Source: Roseateles sp. SL47
Lineage (GTDB): Bacteria; Pseudomonadota; Gammaproteobacteria; Burkholderiales; Burkholderiaceae_C
Assembly (NCBI RefSeq): GCF_026625885.1
Contig: NZ_CP113068.1
Coordinates: 3,100,001 to 3,164,000, forward strand
Direction: 5' to 3'
DNA length: 64,000 bases
Shown here: positions 1 through 8,439 of the stretch, one piece after another
How the letters are laid out: each line of letters starts with the position of its first letter
Position numbering within the stretch: the first letter of the stretch is position 1
The notes under the pieces: generated by a model
What the model was told of the DNA's origin: nothing
What the model saw: only the letters and a program-made list of their open reading frames with translations
Databases searched by the model: none
Position numbers and translations under genes: made by a program

Positions 1-367
1 TCCGCAGACGATCGTGATCGGTCACGACGCCTTGGTTACCGACACCGTCCAGGTGGTCGCACAGGCCTTGAAGTGGGGGCCAGCGCCAGGTTTCACCCGG
101 GCGGTCACCTTGTCAGACCTGAAGATTGAAGGCCCGGCTGCTGGCAACTATCGGCTGGACGTCCCCGGTGTGACGGCGGCGGCCACGGTGTCGGCGCCCC
201 TTCCGCTGCCAGGCGCCAGTGGGTCGCTGTTGTGCTCAGCCCCCAGCCCATCTGCCTGCGGTGCAGGGGCCACACGCACGCCTGGCTCGACGGCGTCGCA
301 AGCGCTGGTCATCCAGGCCGAGGGCGTGCGGGTGCCTGCGGATCGGCTGCAGATTGGGGGGGAGTGA
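1..367 (+). CDS. C-terminal part of a secreted or adhesin-like protein (truncated by window edge)
   Basis: The reading frame is open from base 2 at the left edge (a GTG at 14 is internal, not necessarily a start) and stops at 367, so this is the tail of a longer gene. The stretch around VTLSDLKIEGPAAGNYRL resembles the YDG/MBG-type repeat seen near the ends of filamentous-haemagglutinin-like adhesins, where a Gly-x-x-Ala-x-Asn-Tyr core recurs. The rest is Ala/Pro/Ser-rich with two cysteines and no recognisable enzyme motif. It converges on the minus-strand gene at 374 with only six bases between the stops. The family assignment is weak and rests on one short motif; the part that would decide it is outside the window. 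Confidence 0.4.
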   Translation, partial: PQTIVIGHDALVTDTVQVVAQALKWGPAPGFTRAVTLSDLKIEGPAAGNYRLDVPGVTAAATVSAPLPLPGASGSLLCSAPSPSACGAGATRTPGSTASQALVIQAEGVRVPADRLQIGGE

Positions 368-373
368 AGCGCC

Positions 374-1453
374 TCAAGGTGCAGGCTGGATGGGCACTGT
401 ACGTCCGCGCGGCTGAGCCGCGCGGGCTCTGAGTTGCCCGCATCCGCCCTCCACATCCTGGCCAGCCGAATCCCTCAGCTTGGTCAGGATGCCCCGCTGG
501 TGCAGCCGGCGGGCGATGTCGCGCGCCTTCTCCCAGTCGGGACGCTGGAAGGGCAGCTCCGGTACGCTGTTGTAGGGGATCATGTTCAGTACTCCGTACT
601 TCCCCTTCAGCAGGCCGACGATGGCGTCCAGCTCATCCTCACCGTCGTTCACGCCGTCCAAGAGCGTCCACTGGTATTGAATCGGGTAGCCCGTTTCGCG
701 GGCATACCGCTCGCCGGCGGTCACAATCTCGGCCGGGGTCAGCCGGGGTGCCCGGGGCAGCAGTTCGCGCCGAAGGTCTGCCTTGGTGGTGTGCAGCGAC
801 AGGGCCAGCGCGGGTTTCACCGCGCCGCTGGCCAGCCGCTCAAAAACACGCGGATCCCCCACCGTGGAGAACACCAGGTTCTTGTGGCCGATGTTGCCCA
901 CCGTACCCAGCAGGTGAATGGCTTCCATCACCGCCTCCAGGTTGTGGGAAGGTTCTCCCATGCCCATGAAGACCACCTTCTTCACGGCGCGCTGACGGCG
1001 CGCCAGGGCCACCTGCGCCACGATTTCGGCGCTGGAAACCTGGCGAATCAGGCCGTCCCGACCGGTCATGCAGAACTGGCACCCCACTGCGCAGCCCACC
1101 TGGCTGGAGACACACAGCCCGTCACGCGGTAGCAGCACACTCTCCACCGTCTGGCCATCCTGCAGCTTCACCAGCAGACGCGCAGAGCCGTCGGTGCCCG
1201 GGTGCGATTCCACCAACGTGGCCAGCCCGTCCAACTCCTCCATCAGACCTGGCAGAGCTTCACGCACCGCCTGCGGCAGGAAATGCTCCAGCTGGCGGCG
1301 TCCGTGGCTCAGGGGCAGGGCCTGCACCCAATGGCGCAGGACACGTTGCCGATGGGCCGGGTTGGCGCCCAAGGCGGTCAGGCGATGCTCGATGTCGGCG
1401 ATGGAGAACACGGTGGTGGGAGGTGAGCGCGCGGGGCTTTGAGCCTGCGTCAT
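374..1453 (-). CDS. RlmN-family radical SAM RNA methyltransferase (paralogue)
   Basis: A 359-residue radical SAM enzyme of the RlmN/Cfr family, which methylate C2 or C8 of adenosine in 23S rRNA (RlmN also tRNA) using a methyl-cysteine intermediate. The 4Fe-4S motif CAVGCQFC is present, followed by the GEP-type motif (GMGEPSHN) and the C-terminal cysteine in DVEGGCGQL that carries or resolves the methyl group. Length matches the family. The start is an ATG at 1453. In most Burkholderiales the housekeeping rlmN sits in the ndk-hisS region, so this copy next to ispD is probably the second paralogue found in this order; whether it has the same substrate cannot be told from sequence. Family confidence is high, exact function moderate. 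Confidence 0.85.
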   Translation of the reverse strand: MTQAQSPARSPPTTVFSIADIEHRLTALGANPAHRQRVLRHWVQALPLSHGRRQLEHFLPQAVREALPGLMEELDGLATLVESHPGTDGSARLLVKLQDGQTVESVLLPRDGLCVSSQVGCAVGCQFCMTGRDGLIRQVSSAEIVAQVALARRQRAVKKVVFMGMGEPSHNLEAVMEAIHLLGTVGNIGHKNLVFSTVGDPRVFERLASGAVKPALALSLHTTKADLRRELLPRAPRLTPAEIVTAGERYARETGYPIQYQWTLLDGVNDGEDELDAIVGLLKGKYGVLNMIPYNSVPELPFQRPDWEKARDIARRLHQRGILTKLRDSAGQDVEGGCGQLRARAAQPRGRTVPIQPAP

Positions 1454-1695
1454 GAGGGTGAACGAAACGGTGGAGCAGGCGTCCTGCCCTGGATTCTCGC
1501 CGAACTACGGTGGCGGCATTCCACCGCCGGTGCTGGCGTCAGCCCGCCAGCGCCGCTCAAGCTGAGGGGCGGACGATCGGCTCAGCCAACATGCGGCGCG
1601 CAGGTGCCGGACATGCGGCGGACATGCGGCGGACAGGCTGCGACCCGGCAGCGGTCACACAGACCGGCGGCGGACACACGGCACAATCACGCCCC

Positions 1696-2529
1696 ATGAG
1701 CGACTTTCCGATAGGCGTGGTGCCTCGTTGTTTTGCCCTGGTGCCCGCAGCGGGTGTTGGCGCCCGGTCCGGTGCGGACCGCCCCAAGCAGTATGTACCG
1801 CTGGCCGGCCAGGCGATGATCGCCCACACGCTGGCGGCTTTGGCCGCCGTGCCTCGCATCGAGGCCACGCTGGTGGTGCTGTCGCCGCAGGACGATCAGT
1901 TCGAACAGGCGGTGCCCGGCTTCAGCGGTCCGAGGTCCTGGGTGGCCCGTTGTGGCGGAGATTCCCGCGCGGAAACCGTGGCCAACGGCCTGCAGGTCCT
2001 GCGAGCGCAGGGCGTCCAGCCCCACGACTGGGTGCTGGTGCATGACGCTGCCCGTTGCCTGCTGCAGCCGGCCTGGGTGGAACGTCTGATCGACGAATGC
2101 GAAGACGACGAGGTCGGCGGACTGCTCGCGCTGCCGGTGGCTGACACGCTCAAATCAGCGGACCCTGACGCCGCTATCGTTGCATCCACCGCATCCACCG
2201 CATCCACCGCATCCGCGAACGCTGCATCCGGCACCGCAGCCAACCCCTCGAATCCCGAGCCCGTCCCCGCACCCATCCCCGCACCGGCCCCGCGCGTGGC
2301 CGCTACGGTGGACCGTCGCGGCAAATGGGCCGCACAGACCCCGCAGATGTTTCGCTGGGGCCTCCTCGCACCGGCGCTGGCAGGATCGCTGGAAGGTGTG
2401 ACGGACGAGGCCAGCGCGATCGAGGCGTTGGGACATCGTCCACGTCTGGTGGAAGCGTCGATGGAGAATTTCAAGGTCACCTGGCCAGCCGACTTTGCGC
2501 TGGCCGAGCGCCTGCTGCGAAGTCGATGA
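1696..2529 (+). CDS. ispD: 2-C-methyl-D-erythritol 4-phosphate cytidylyltransferase
   Basis: Third step of the MEP isoprenoid pathway: transfers CMP from CTP to methylerythritol phosphate. The N-terminal CTP-binding signature is clear (LVPAAGVGARSG, then RPKQY), as are the VHDAARC motif and the C-terminal VDRRGKWAAQTPQ and TDEASAIE segments. The ATG at 1696 begins just before the conserved domain; earlier in-frame codons are low-complexity upstream DNA. Oddity: between the conserved PVADTLKSADPD and VDRRG segments there are roughly 45 extra residues made of an AST repeat followed by a Pro/Ala string (about residues 158-200), where family members usually have a short loop. ispF follows after 130 bp in the usual ispD-ispF order. 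Cytoplasmic. Confidence 0.95.
   Translation: MSDFPIGVVPRCFALVPAAGVGARSGADRPKQYVPLAGQAMIAHTLAALAAVPRIEATLVVLSPQDDQFEQAVPGFSGPRSWVARCGGDSRAETVANGLQVLRAQGVQPHDWVLVHDAARCLLQPAWVERLIDECEDDEVGGLLALPVADTLKSADPDAAIVASTASTASTASANAASGTAANPSNPEPVPAPIPAPAPRVAATVDRRGKWAAQTPQMFRWGLLAPALAGSLEGVTDEASAIEALGHRPRLVEASMENFKVTWPADFALAERLLRSR
2182..2217 (+). repeat. 9-bp tandem repeat inside ispD
   Basis: Three perfect copies of GCATCCACC and a degenerate fourth. They encode the Ala-Ser-Thr repeat of the extra loop in IspD. A 9-bp period keeps the frame, so copy-number change would lengthen or shorten the loop without breaking the gene. Confidence 0.9.
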
Positions 2530-2659
2530 GCCGGGCCATGCCCACGACTGAACGACCGGACCCGGCAGACCTATCGGACCTATCGGACCCATCCGACGAA
2601 TGGCCCGATTGAACCCGGCCCCGATCCCGCTACCGATCAACCACACTCACGAGATCTCT

Positions 2660-3145
2660 ATGCAGACCCCATTCCGAATTGGCGAAGGTTGGGACACCCA
2701 TGCCCTGGTGGCGGGCCGTCCCTTGATCCTGGGCGGCGTGACCATCCCGCACACCCACGGCCTGCTGGGCCATTCCGATGCGGATGCCCTGGCGCATGCC
2801 ATCACCGATGCGCTGCTGGGTGCAGCGGCGCTGGGCGATATCGGCAAGCTCTTTCCGGACACCGCCGCCGAGTTCAAAGGCGCGGATTCCATGGTGCTGC
2901 TGGCCGAGGCCTACCGCCGTGTGAAGGAGACCGGCTGGGTGATCGGCAATCTGGACAGCACCATCATCGCGCAGGCGCCCAAGATGGCGCCTCACATCGT
3001 GGCGATGCGGCAGCGGCTGGCCGAGGTGCTGGGTATTGATGCCCAGCAAATCAACGTCAAGGCCAAGACGGCAGAGAAGATGGGTCCGGTGGGCGAATTG
3101 CGCGCCATCGAGGCCCGCGCGATCTGTCTGCTGGTGCAGGCCTGA
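2660..3145 (+). CDS. ispF: 2-C-methyl-D-erythritol 2,4-cyclodiphosphate synthase
   Basis: Converts CDP-ME 2-phosphate to the cyclodiphosphate with loss of CMP, two steps after IspD. The protein is 161 residues, the normal size. Metal-binding residues are visible in GEGWDTHAL (Asp and His) and in [11 protein letters not shown] (His); the C-terminal [10 protein letters not shown] motif that contacts CMP is intact. The start at 2660 places the conserved RIGEGWDTH near the N-terminus; the upstream in-frame codons from 2600 are not conserved in character. It follows ispD on the same strand and is probably co-transcribed. IspF is a homotrimeric cytoplasmic enzyme. Confidence 0.96.
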   Translation: MQTPFRIGEGWDTHALVAGRPLILGGVTIPHTHGLLGHSDADALAHAITDALLGAAALGDIGKLFPDTAAEFKGADSMVLLAEAYRRVKETGWVIGNLDSTIIAQAPKMAPHIVAMRQRLAEVLGIDAQQINVKAKTAEKMGPVGELRAIEARAICLLVQA

Positions 3146-3161
3146 GGGTTGCAGCCCTCAG
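3142..3161 (+). terminator. Hairpin overlapping the ispF stop
   Basis: CTGAGGG, a 6-base loop, then CCCTCAG form a perfect 7-bp stem that begins inside the ispF stop codon. There is no T tract after it, so it is at best a weak intrinsic terminator for ispF, which converges on the kinase gene. Confidence 0.45.
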
Positions 3162-3170
3162 CGCTCTGGC

Positions 3171-3198
3171 TGCCACCTGCCACCTGCCACCTGCCACC
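3171..3198 (+). repeat. 7-bp minisatellite between ispF and the kinase gene
   Basis: Four perfect head-to-tail copies of TGCCACC lie between the convergent ispF and envZ-like genes. A similar 7-mer array (TGCCAGG) occurs at 11143. Confidence 0.9.
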
Positions 3199-3217
3199 TG
3201 CAGACTGCACCCGCGTT

Positions 3218-4543
3218 TCAGGGGTTCGCGCGCTTCAACCGCAGTTGCGCCACAAACCCGCTGTCTTCCGCATTGGTCAGACGCAGTTGGGCACCCAGCC
3301 GCTGAATCGACTTCTCCACGATGGCCAGACCCAGGCCCGCCCCCGTGGCGGCCGTGCGGGCGCTGTCGCCGCGATAGAAGGGAGTGGTCAGCTTCGCCAG
3401 CTTGTCCGGCGGCACGCCCGGCCCGTGGTCGCGCACGGTCAGCAGCACCCAGGCACTATCCGCCTCGGCCGTGACTTCCACACGCGCCGGTTCGTCGGCA
3501 TGCCGCCCATAACGGCGGGCGTTCTCGAACAGGTTCAGCAGGATGCGACCAAATTCCGTCGGGTCGGTCCAGATGCGCAGCGCCGCCGACAAGCGCACGC
3601 TGATCTGGATCTGCGCCGGGTCCCGGAAGCCCTGGGCTTCGCGCTCCACCAGTTCGCGCAGGTTCATGGCTGTGAGTTGCAGCTCGCTGGGGCGGGCGTA
3701 GTCCATGAACTTGTTGATGATCGCGTCCAGTTGATCGATGTCCTGGGCGATGAACTGACGGGCCTGCTCGTCCGTCACGCTCATTTCCGCTTCCAGGCGC
3801 AAACGGGCCAGCGGTGTGCGCAGGTCGTGGGAGATGCCCGCCAGCATCACGCTGCGGTCTTCTTCCATCTTGGCCAATTCCCGCGCCATCCGGTTGAAGC
3901 CCATGTTCACCTCGCGGATCTCGCTGGTGAGGGTGCTTTCGTCCAGACGGGAGTCGTATTCCCCCTCGCGGATGCGGCTGGCCGCAATCGACAACTCGCG
4001 CAGCGGTTGGTTGATCAGCCGTGCAATGGCCGCAGCGCCCAACAGCGAGGCGCCCAGCGCAATGACGATCCACCACCAGTTGCTGGACATGTTGGCCTGC
4101 AGCGGCGCGGGATTGGTCTGCAGCCAGAACTGATCAGGGCCGACATCAAAACGCACCCACAGGCCGGGCACGCCGTTCAGGCCGCTGGCCAGCACCGTCT
4201 GCGGCCCCAGGCGGGACACCAGCTCCTTGCGCAGGCGCTGGGCAAACGGCGTGTTTTCATAAGGCATCCAGCGGTCGGTGGTTTCGGCCACCTCCACCTG
4301 CACCGCCTCGCTGCGCGCCAGTGACTTGACCACCGCCACCCGGTTGATGGAGTCGGTGCTGGACAGCGCCACACGGGACAGGTTCACCAGGCCCGCCAAC
4401 TGCTGCGCAGCTTCCAGGGCCTTGGGCTCCGCTTCCAGCGCCTTGAATGTCTGCTGCCACGCCAACACCCCCGCAGCCAGCAGCAGGGCCAGCAACGCGA
4501 AGGTTCGCCAGAAGAGGTTGAGCGCTAAGCGAGGTGGAGTCAC
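3218..4543 (-). CDS. EnvZ-type membrane sensor histidine kinase
   Basis: A 441-residue two-component kinase. An N-terminal transmembrane helix (about residues 11-29) is followed by a periplasmic loop to about 150, a second helix (WWWIVIALGASLLGAAAIA), a HAMP domain, the HisKA helix with the phosphorylated His in GISHDLRTPLARL, and an HATPase domain with NLFENA (N box), DHGPGVP (G1) and GAGLGLAI (G2). The start is GTG at 4543. It lies 122 bp downstream of the OmpR-type regulator on the same strand, the normal ompR-envZ arrangement, so it very likely phosphorylates that protein. In E. coli the pair responds to osmolarity; the signal here is unknown. Confidence 0.9.
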   Translation of the reverse strand: MTPPRLALNLFWRTFALLALLLAAGVLAWQQTFKALEAEPKALEAAQQLAGLVNLSRVALSSTDSINRVAVVKSLARSEAVQVEVAETTDRWMPYENTPFAQRLRKELVSRLGPQTVLASGLNGVPGLWVRFDVGPDQFWLQTNPAPLQANMSSNWWWIVIALGASLLGAAAIARLINQPLRELSIAASRIREGEYDSRLDESTLTSEIREVNMGFNRMARELAKMEEDRSVMLAGISHDLRTPLARLRLEAEMSVTDEQARQFIAQDIDQLDAIINKFMDYARPSELQLTAMNLRELVEREAQGFRDPAQIQISVRLSAALRIWTDPTEFGRILLNLFENARRYGRHADEPARVEVTAEADSAWVLLTVRDHGPGVPPDKLAKLTTPFYRGDSARTAATGAGLGLAIVEKSIQRLGAQLRLTNAEDSGFVAQLRLKRANP

Positions 4544-4665
4544 GGCGGGTGAAGGCTTTCCGTCGGAGGACGTGGGGAGGGCTGGACGCGCCGCAGGGGT
4601 TCCGGTCAGCCCCCAGGGCTGGGCCGGGCCGGGTTCGTGCGGTTGAAGGCGGTCGGAAGCGAGGC

Positions 4666-5394
4666 TCAGGCCGCTTCGTCAGGCACGAACACGTAGCCCA
4701 CGCCCCAGACCGTCTGGATAAAGCGCGGCTGGGCCGGGTCTTCTTCCAGCAGCTTGCGCAGTCGCGACACCTGAACGTCCAGGCTGCGGTCGAACGGTTC
4801 GAACTCGCGGCCACGGGCCAGCATCGCCAGCTTGTCGCGCGACAGCGGCTGACGGGGATGCCGCACCAGTGCCTTCAGCATCGAGAACTCTCCGGTGGTC
4901 AGCGGCACCGGTTCGCCGTTCTTCGACAGGCGGCGCAGCGCCAGGTCGAATTCGAACGGGCCGAAGTTCACCGTCATCGGCTCCTTCGACGGTGCGCCCG
5001 GTGCTTCCGGCGGCGGACGGCGGCGCAGCACCGCATTGATGCGGGCCAGCAGTTCACGGGGGTTGAAGGGCTTGGCCAGATAGTCGTCCGCGCCCACTTC
5101 CAGGCCGACGATGCGGTCCACCTCTTCGACCTTGGCGGTCAGCATGATGATCGGCGTGCTGTCGCCAGCGGCGCGCAAGCGGCGGCAGATGGACAAACCA
5201 TCTTCACCGGGCAGCATCAAATCGAGCACGATCAGATCGACCGTCTCGCGGGTGAGCTGCTTGTTCAGCGCCTTGCTGTCTTCGGCCAGCAAGACTTCGA
5301 ATCCCTCTTGCGCCAGATACCGGCGCAGCAGGTCGCGAATGCGTGCATCGTCGTCCACGACCAAGACGCGGTTGGGGCGGGTGTTGCTCTGCAT
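4666..5394 (-). CDS. ompR: OmpR-family response regulator
   Basis: A 242-residue DNA-binding response regulator. The receiver domain carries the acidic pair (VVDDD), the phospho-acceptor Asp in DLIVLDLMLPGEDG, the conserved Thr in MLTAK and Lys in YLAKPFNP. The C-terminal winged helix has the typical DRSLDVQVSRLRKLLE recognition helix and the TVWGVGYVF wing. The ATG at 5394 is preferred over the GTG at 5403 because AGGAG abuts the GTG but stands at a good distance from the ATG. It is the first gene of an operon with the EnvZ-type kinase. Sequence style matches OmpR rather than PhoB or KdpE. Upstream DNA has OmpR-like boxes, which would fit autoregulation. Confidence 0.9.
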   Translation of the reverse strand: MQSNTRPNRVLVVDDDARIRDLLRRYLAQEGFEVLLAEDSKALNKQLTRETVDLIVLDLMLPGEDGLSICRRLRAAGDSTPIIMLTAKVEEVDRIVGLEVGADDYLAKPFNPRELLARINAVLRRRPPPEAPGAPSKEPMTVNFGPFEFDLALRRLSKNGEPVPLTTGEFSMLKALVRHPRQPLSRDKLAMLARGREFEPFDRSLDVQVSRLRKLLEEDPAQPRFIQTVWGVGYVFVPDEAA

Positions 5395-5412
5395 GGCGGC
5401 CACTCCTGAATT

Positions 5413-5496
5413 TGTAACAACGGCACTGTAAGCGCGTTTTTTCGGCTTGTTTGCGGTATGCAGCAGCCCTTACGGCTTCGTTACAACTTATGTAAC
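5413..5496. promoter_or_regulatory. Candidate OmpR-type boxes between ompR and the SIMPL gene
   Basis: The divergent intergenic region contains TGTAAC at 5413-5418 and an inverted pair, GTTACA at 5480-5485 and TGTAAC at 5491-5496. OmpR half-sites in E. coli share a GTnACA core, so these could bind the adjacent regulator and control ompR, the SIMPL gene or both. This is pattern matching only. Confidence 0.35.
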
Positions 5497-5564
5497 GCGG
5501 CCGGTCATCCTTGGCAGTCTGGGAGGTCGTTATGCTGGTTACCCCTGACTTTTGAGGATCCCGC

Positions 5565-6308
5565 ATGACACGAAAGCAACACTGGTTGTTGATGGGCACG
5601 CTGCTGGCGGCTGCTGCGACGGCCCCGTTGGCGCAGGCGCAGGCCCCGGCCGCGCGCACCGATGTGCTCAATCTGCAGGCCTCCGCCAGCACCGAAGTAG
5701 CGCGCGACATGCTGTCGCTGACCTTTTCCACCACGCGGGAGGGCAAGGAAGCTGCAGGTGTGCAGACCGAGCTGAAGCAAGCGCTGGAAGCCGCGCTGGT
5801 GGAAGCTCGCAAGGTGGCCAAGCCGGGGCAGGTGGAGGTGCAGGCTGGGGGCTTCTCGGTCTATCCGCGGTATGGCCAGCCGAAGATCAGCAGTGCCAAT
5901 GCTGCGCCGCAGATCACTGGCTGGCAGGGCAGTGTGGAGTTGGTGGTGAAGGGGCGCGACATGGAGACCATCTCGCGCCTGACCAGCCGCATCCAGACGC
6001 TGTCGATCGCCGGTGTGAGCTACGGGCTGTCGCGCGAGGCCCGTGAAAAGGCTGAGGAGACCGTGGTGGCGGATGCCATCACCAACTACAAGACCAAGGC
6101 GGGTCTGTATGCCAAGCAGTTCGGCTATCGGGGCTTCCAGATTGGTGAGGTCAGCGTGAACGCTGATGGTGGCGCGTCGGAGATGGCGGCGGCGGCGCCT
6201 CGCTTCAAGGCGATGGCGACCGCGTCGTCGGACATGGCCCTGCCTGTGGAGTCCGGCAAGACCCTGGTCACGGTCAGCGTCAGCGGCAACGTCGTGATGA
6301 CTCGCTAA
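5565..6308 (+). CDS. SIMPL-domain (DUF541) periplasmic protein
   Basis: A 247-residue protein with a Sec signal peptide (residues 1 to about 26, ending AQAQA) and then the SIMPL/DUF541 fold: LNLQASASTEVARDMLSL near the start, an alternating strand pattern, and KAEETVVADAITNYKTKAGLYAKQFG near the end. Members are exported (for example BP26 of Brucella, YggE of E. coli) and linked to oxidative or envelope stress; the molecular activity is not established. The start is ATG at 5565 with GAGGAT just upstream. It is divergent from ompR across 170 bp that hold OmpR-like boxes, so it may belong to that regulon. Confidence 0.88.
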   Translation: MTRKQHWLLMGTLLAAAATAPLAQAQAPAARTDVLNLQASASTEVARDMLSLTFSTTREGKEAAGVQTELKQALEAALVEARKVAKPGQVEVQAGGFSVYPRYGQPKISSANAAPQITGWQGSVELVVKGRDMETISRLTSRIQTLSIAGVSYGLSREAREKAEETVVADAITNYKTKAGLYAKQFGYRGFQIGEVSVNADGGASEMAAAAPRFKAMATASSDMALPVESGKTLVTVSVSGNVVMTR

Positions 6309-6342
6309 CCCGCCTCCCCGCTGATACCCACCCCGGCGCTCG

Positions 6343-6600
6343 CAGCCAGACGGCTGCGAGCTGGCTTTGCCGGGCACCAGTCGCCCCTTTGGGGCCCATT
6401 GCTGGCGGCAAAAGGACTTAGCTAGGGGCCTATCCAACCAGACTGCCGGGCTCCGGCCCTGCCGGGGGGCCAGTCGCCCTTTAGGGGCCCACCAAGGTGC
6501 AGAAGGGCCTCACCGGTGCTCACCTGGGCCTTCACCCAGCCAGACTGCGGGGATCCGGCTCCGCCGGGCCCCCAGTCGCCCCCTGGGGGGCCGCCGCAGG
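6343..6600 (+). repeat. Three copies of an intergenic repeat with palindromic core
   Basis: Three related units begin near 6343, 6437 and 6538. Each starts with a CCAGAC box, continues through a GC-rich stretch and ends in CCAGTCGCCC followed by a self-complementary CCCC(T)n/GGGG core. The copies differ by several bases and small indels. They fill the convergent gap between the SIMPL gene and bdhA. The layout resembles REP/BIME-type extragenic elements; no coding frame is evident in them. Confidence 0.65.
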
Positions 6601-6621
6601 CGGTAGGGGGGGCAAACCCTT

Positions 6622-7404
6622 TCACTGCGCTGTCCAGCCCCCGTCCATCGCCCACGCCTGCCCGCGCACATTCACCGCCGCATCCGAGCACAGGAAAACG
6701 GTGAGGGCGCCCAGTTCCTCTGGCGTCGTGAACTGCAGCGAAGGCTGCTTCTCCGCCAGCAGTTGCCGCTTCGCCTCGGCCACATCCAGCCCTTCCTTCT
6801 CGGCCCGCGCATCAATCTGCTTCTGCACCAGCGGTGTCAGCACCCAGCCCGGGCAGATGGCGTTGACAGTCACCGGCACGGTTGCCGTCTCCAGCGCCGC
6901 CGACTTCGTCAGACCGATCAGGCCATGTTTGGCGGCCACATAGGCCGACTTGCCTGCCGAAGCCACCAGACCGTGGGTGGACGCGATGTTGATGATGCGT
7001 CCCCAGTTGCGCTTTTTCATGCCCGGCAAGGCCAGTCGCATCGTGTGAAAGGCGCTGGACAGGTTGATGGCCAAGATGGCGTCCCACCGGTCCACCGGAA
7101 AATCCTCCACATTCGCGACGAACTGGATGCCGGCGTTGTTTACCAGGATGTCGCAGCCGCCAAAATCCTTGTCGATCGTGGCCATCATGTCCTCGATCTC
7201 CGCCGGCTTACTCATGTCGGCACCGTGATAACCCACCCGGATGGCGTGATCCTTGCCTGCTGCTTCGACTTCCTTGCGAGGACCTTCGGAATCTCCGAAA
7301 CCGTTGAGCACCACATGGGTGCCCTGTCGCGCGAGTGTCAGGGCAATCCCCAAGCCGATGCCGCTGGTGGATCCAGTCACTAGTGCTGTCTTGCCTTTCA
7401 ACAT
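6622..7404 (-). CDS. bdhA: D-3-hydroxybutyrate dehydrogenase
   Basis: A 260-residue short-chain dehydrogenase that interconverts (R)-3-hydroxybutyrate and acetoacetate with NAD, the step that feeds degraded polyhydroxybutyrate into central metabolism. The Rossmann motif TGSTSGIGLGIA, NNAG motif (VNNAGIQFVANVEDFP), catalytic Ser (NIASTHGLVAS) and YVAAKHG (Tyr/Lys) are present. The tail VRGQAWAMDGGWTAQ and the insertion LQKQID..AEKEGLDV-type lid around residue 195 are characteristic of the 3-hydroxybutyrate group rather than generic SDRs. The start is ATG at 7404. It is divergent from an alpha/beta hydrolase gene with under 50 bp between. phaR at 20145 supports PHB metabolism in this organism. 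Confidence 0.9.
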   Translation of the reverse strand: MLKGKTALVTGSTSGIGLGIALTLARQGTHVVLNGFGDSEGPRKEVEAAGKDHAIRVGYHGADMSKPAEIEDMMATIDKDFGGCDILVNNAGIQFVANVEDFPVDRWDAILAINLSSAFHTMRLALPGMKKRNWGRIINIASTHGLVASAGKSAYVAAKHGLIGLTKSAALETATVPVTVNAICPGWVLTPLVQKQIDARAEKEGLDVAEAKRQLLAEKQPSLQFTTPEELGALTVFLCSDAAVNVRGQAWAMDGGWTAQ

Positions 7405-7451
7405 GCCAGGTCCTCTTCAGGGTTGTTAGGATGGAGCAAAGGATACGAGTG

Positions 7452-8324
7452 ATGTCTGAACCCTTGTTGAAAAAAGTCCAGGCGCTGAGCCCTTGTGGTC
7501 TTCACCAGATGGCCTATTGGGAGTGGGGGCTGCCCGACAACCCTCGCGTGCTGGTGTGCGTGCACGGCCTTTCCCGCCAGGGCAGGGACTTCGATGCCAT
7601 TGCGCGCCGCCTGAGCAGCCGTTACCGGGTGATCTGCCCCGACGTGGTCGGCCGGGGCGAGTCCGACTGGCTGGGCGATCCCCGCAACTACCAGTTGCCG
7701 CAGTACGTCTCGGACATGGTGACGCTGCTGGCGCGGCTGGGCGTCTCCCAGGTGGATTGGCTGGGCACCTCCATGGGAGGGTTGATCGGCCTGGCCCTGG
7801 CGGCCATGCCATCCAGCCCGGTGGCCCGCCTGATCCTCAATGATGTGGGCCCCACTATCGAATACGGGGCGTTGCAGCGCATCTCCGGCTATTTGGGGCG
7901 CGCCCCACAGTTTGAGAACTGCCAGCAGGGCGCCGAATACCTGCGCGGCATTTCCGAAGGGTTTGGACCGCATACGGACGAGCAATGGCTGGAGCTGTCC
8001 CGCCCTATGTTCAAGGCAGATGGCGATCGTTGCCGACTGCATTACGACCCCCGTATCGGCCAGGGCCTGGCCGGCCTGACGCCGGAACTTGCCAAGGCGG
8101 GAGAAGCGCAGTTGTGGGCGGCTTATGACGCCGTACGGTGTCCGACGCTGCTGTTGCGTGGCTTGGACTCAGACCTGCTCTCCGCTGCCACCGCACAGGC
8201 CATGACCACGCGCGGGCCCAAGGCCCGGGTGGTGGAGTTCGCGGGGGTGGGCCATGCTCCCACCGTGGTGACCGAAGACCAGATTGCCGTGGTGGAAGCC
8301 TTCCTGGAGGAGGGCGGGCATTGA
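7452..8324 (+). CDS. Alpha/beta-fold hydrolase
   Basis: A 290-residue alpha/beta hydrolase without a signal peptide, so cytoplasmic. The oxyanion-hole segment VCVHGLSRQGRDF, the nucleophile elbow GTSMGG (Ser), a plausible acid Asp in LLRGLDSDLL and the catalytic His in GVGHAPTV are all in order. The start at ATG 7452 is chosen because the N-terminal strand begins directly after it; an in-frame ATG at 7431 is possible. It shares a short divergent promoter region with bdhA, which suggests, but does not prove, a role with acyl esters related to hydroxyalkanoate turnover. The substrate cannot be read from the sequence. Confidence 0.85.
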   Translation: MSEPLLKKVQALSPCGLHQMAYWEWGLPDNPRVLVCVHGLSRQGRDFDAIARRLSSRYRVICPDVVGRGESDWLGDPRNYQLPQYVSDMVTLLARLGVSQVDWLGTSMGGLIGLALAAMPSSPVARLILNDVGPTIEYGALQRISGYLGRAPQFENCQQGAEYLRGISEGFGPHTDEQWLELSRPMFKADGDRCRLHYDPRIGQGLAGLTPELAKAGEAQLWAAYDAVRCPTLLLRGLDSDLLSAATAQAMTTRGPKARVVEFAGVGHAPTVVTEDQIAVVEAFLEEGGH

Positions 8325-8439
8325 CCTGGTCCGGGCCTTGGCAGCCCGGCGCATCCAGAATCGGGATGCGCTGCACGGAGGTGCCCCGTGGGCGGGGTGA
8401 TACTGAGCAGCGGTTCTCTTGCAGTATGAAGTTGGCGTT

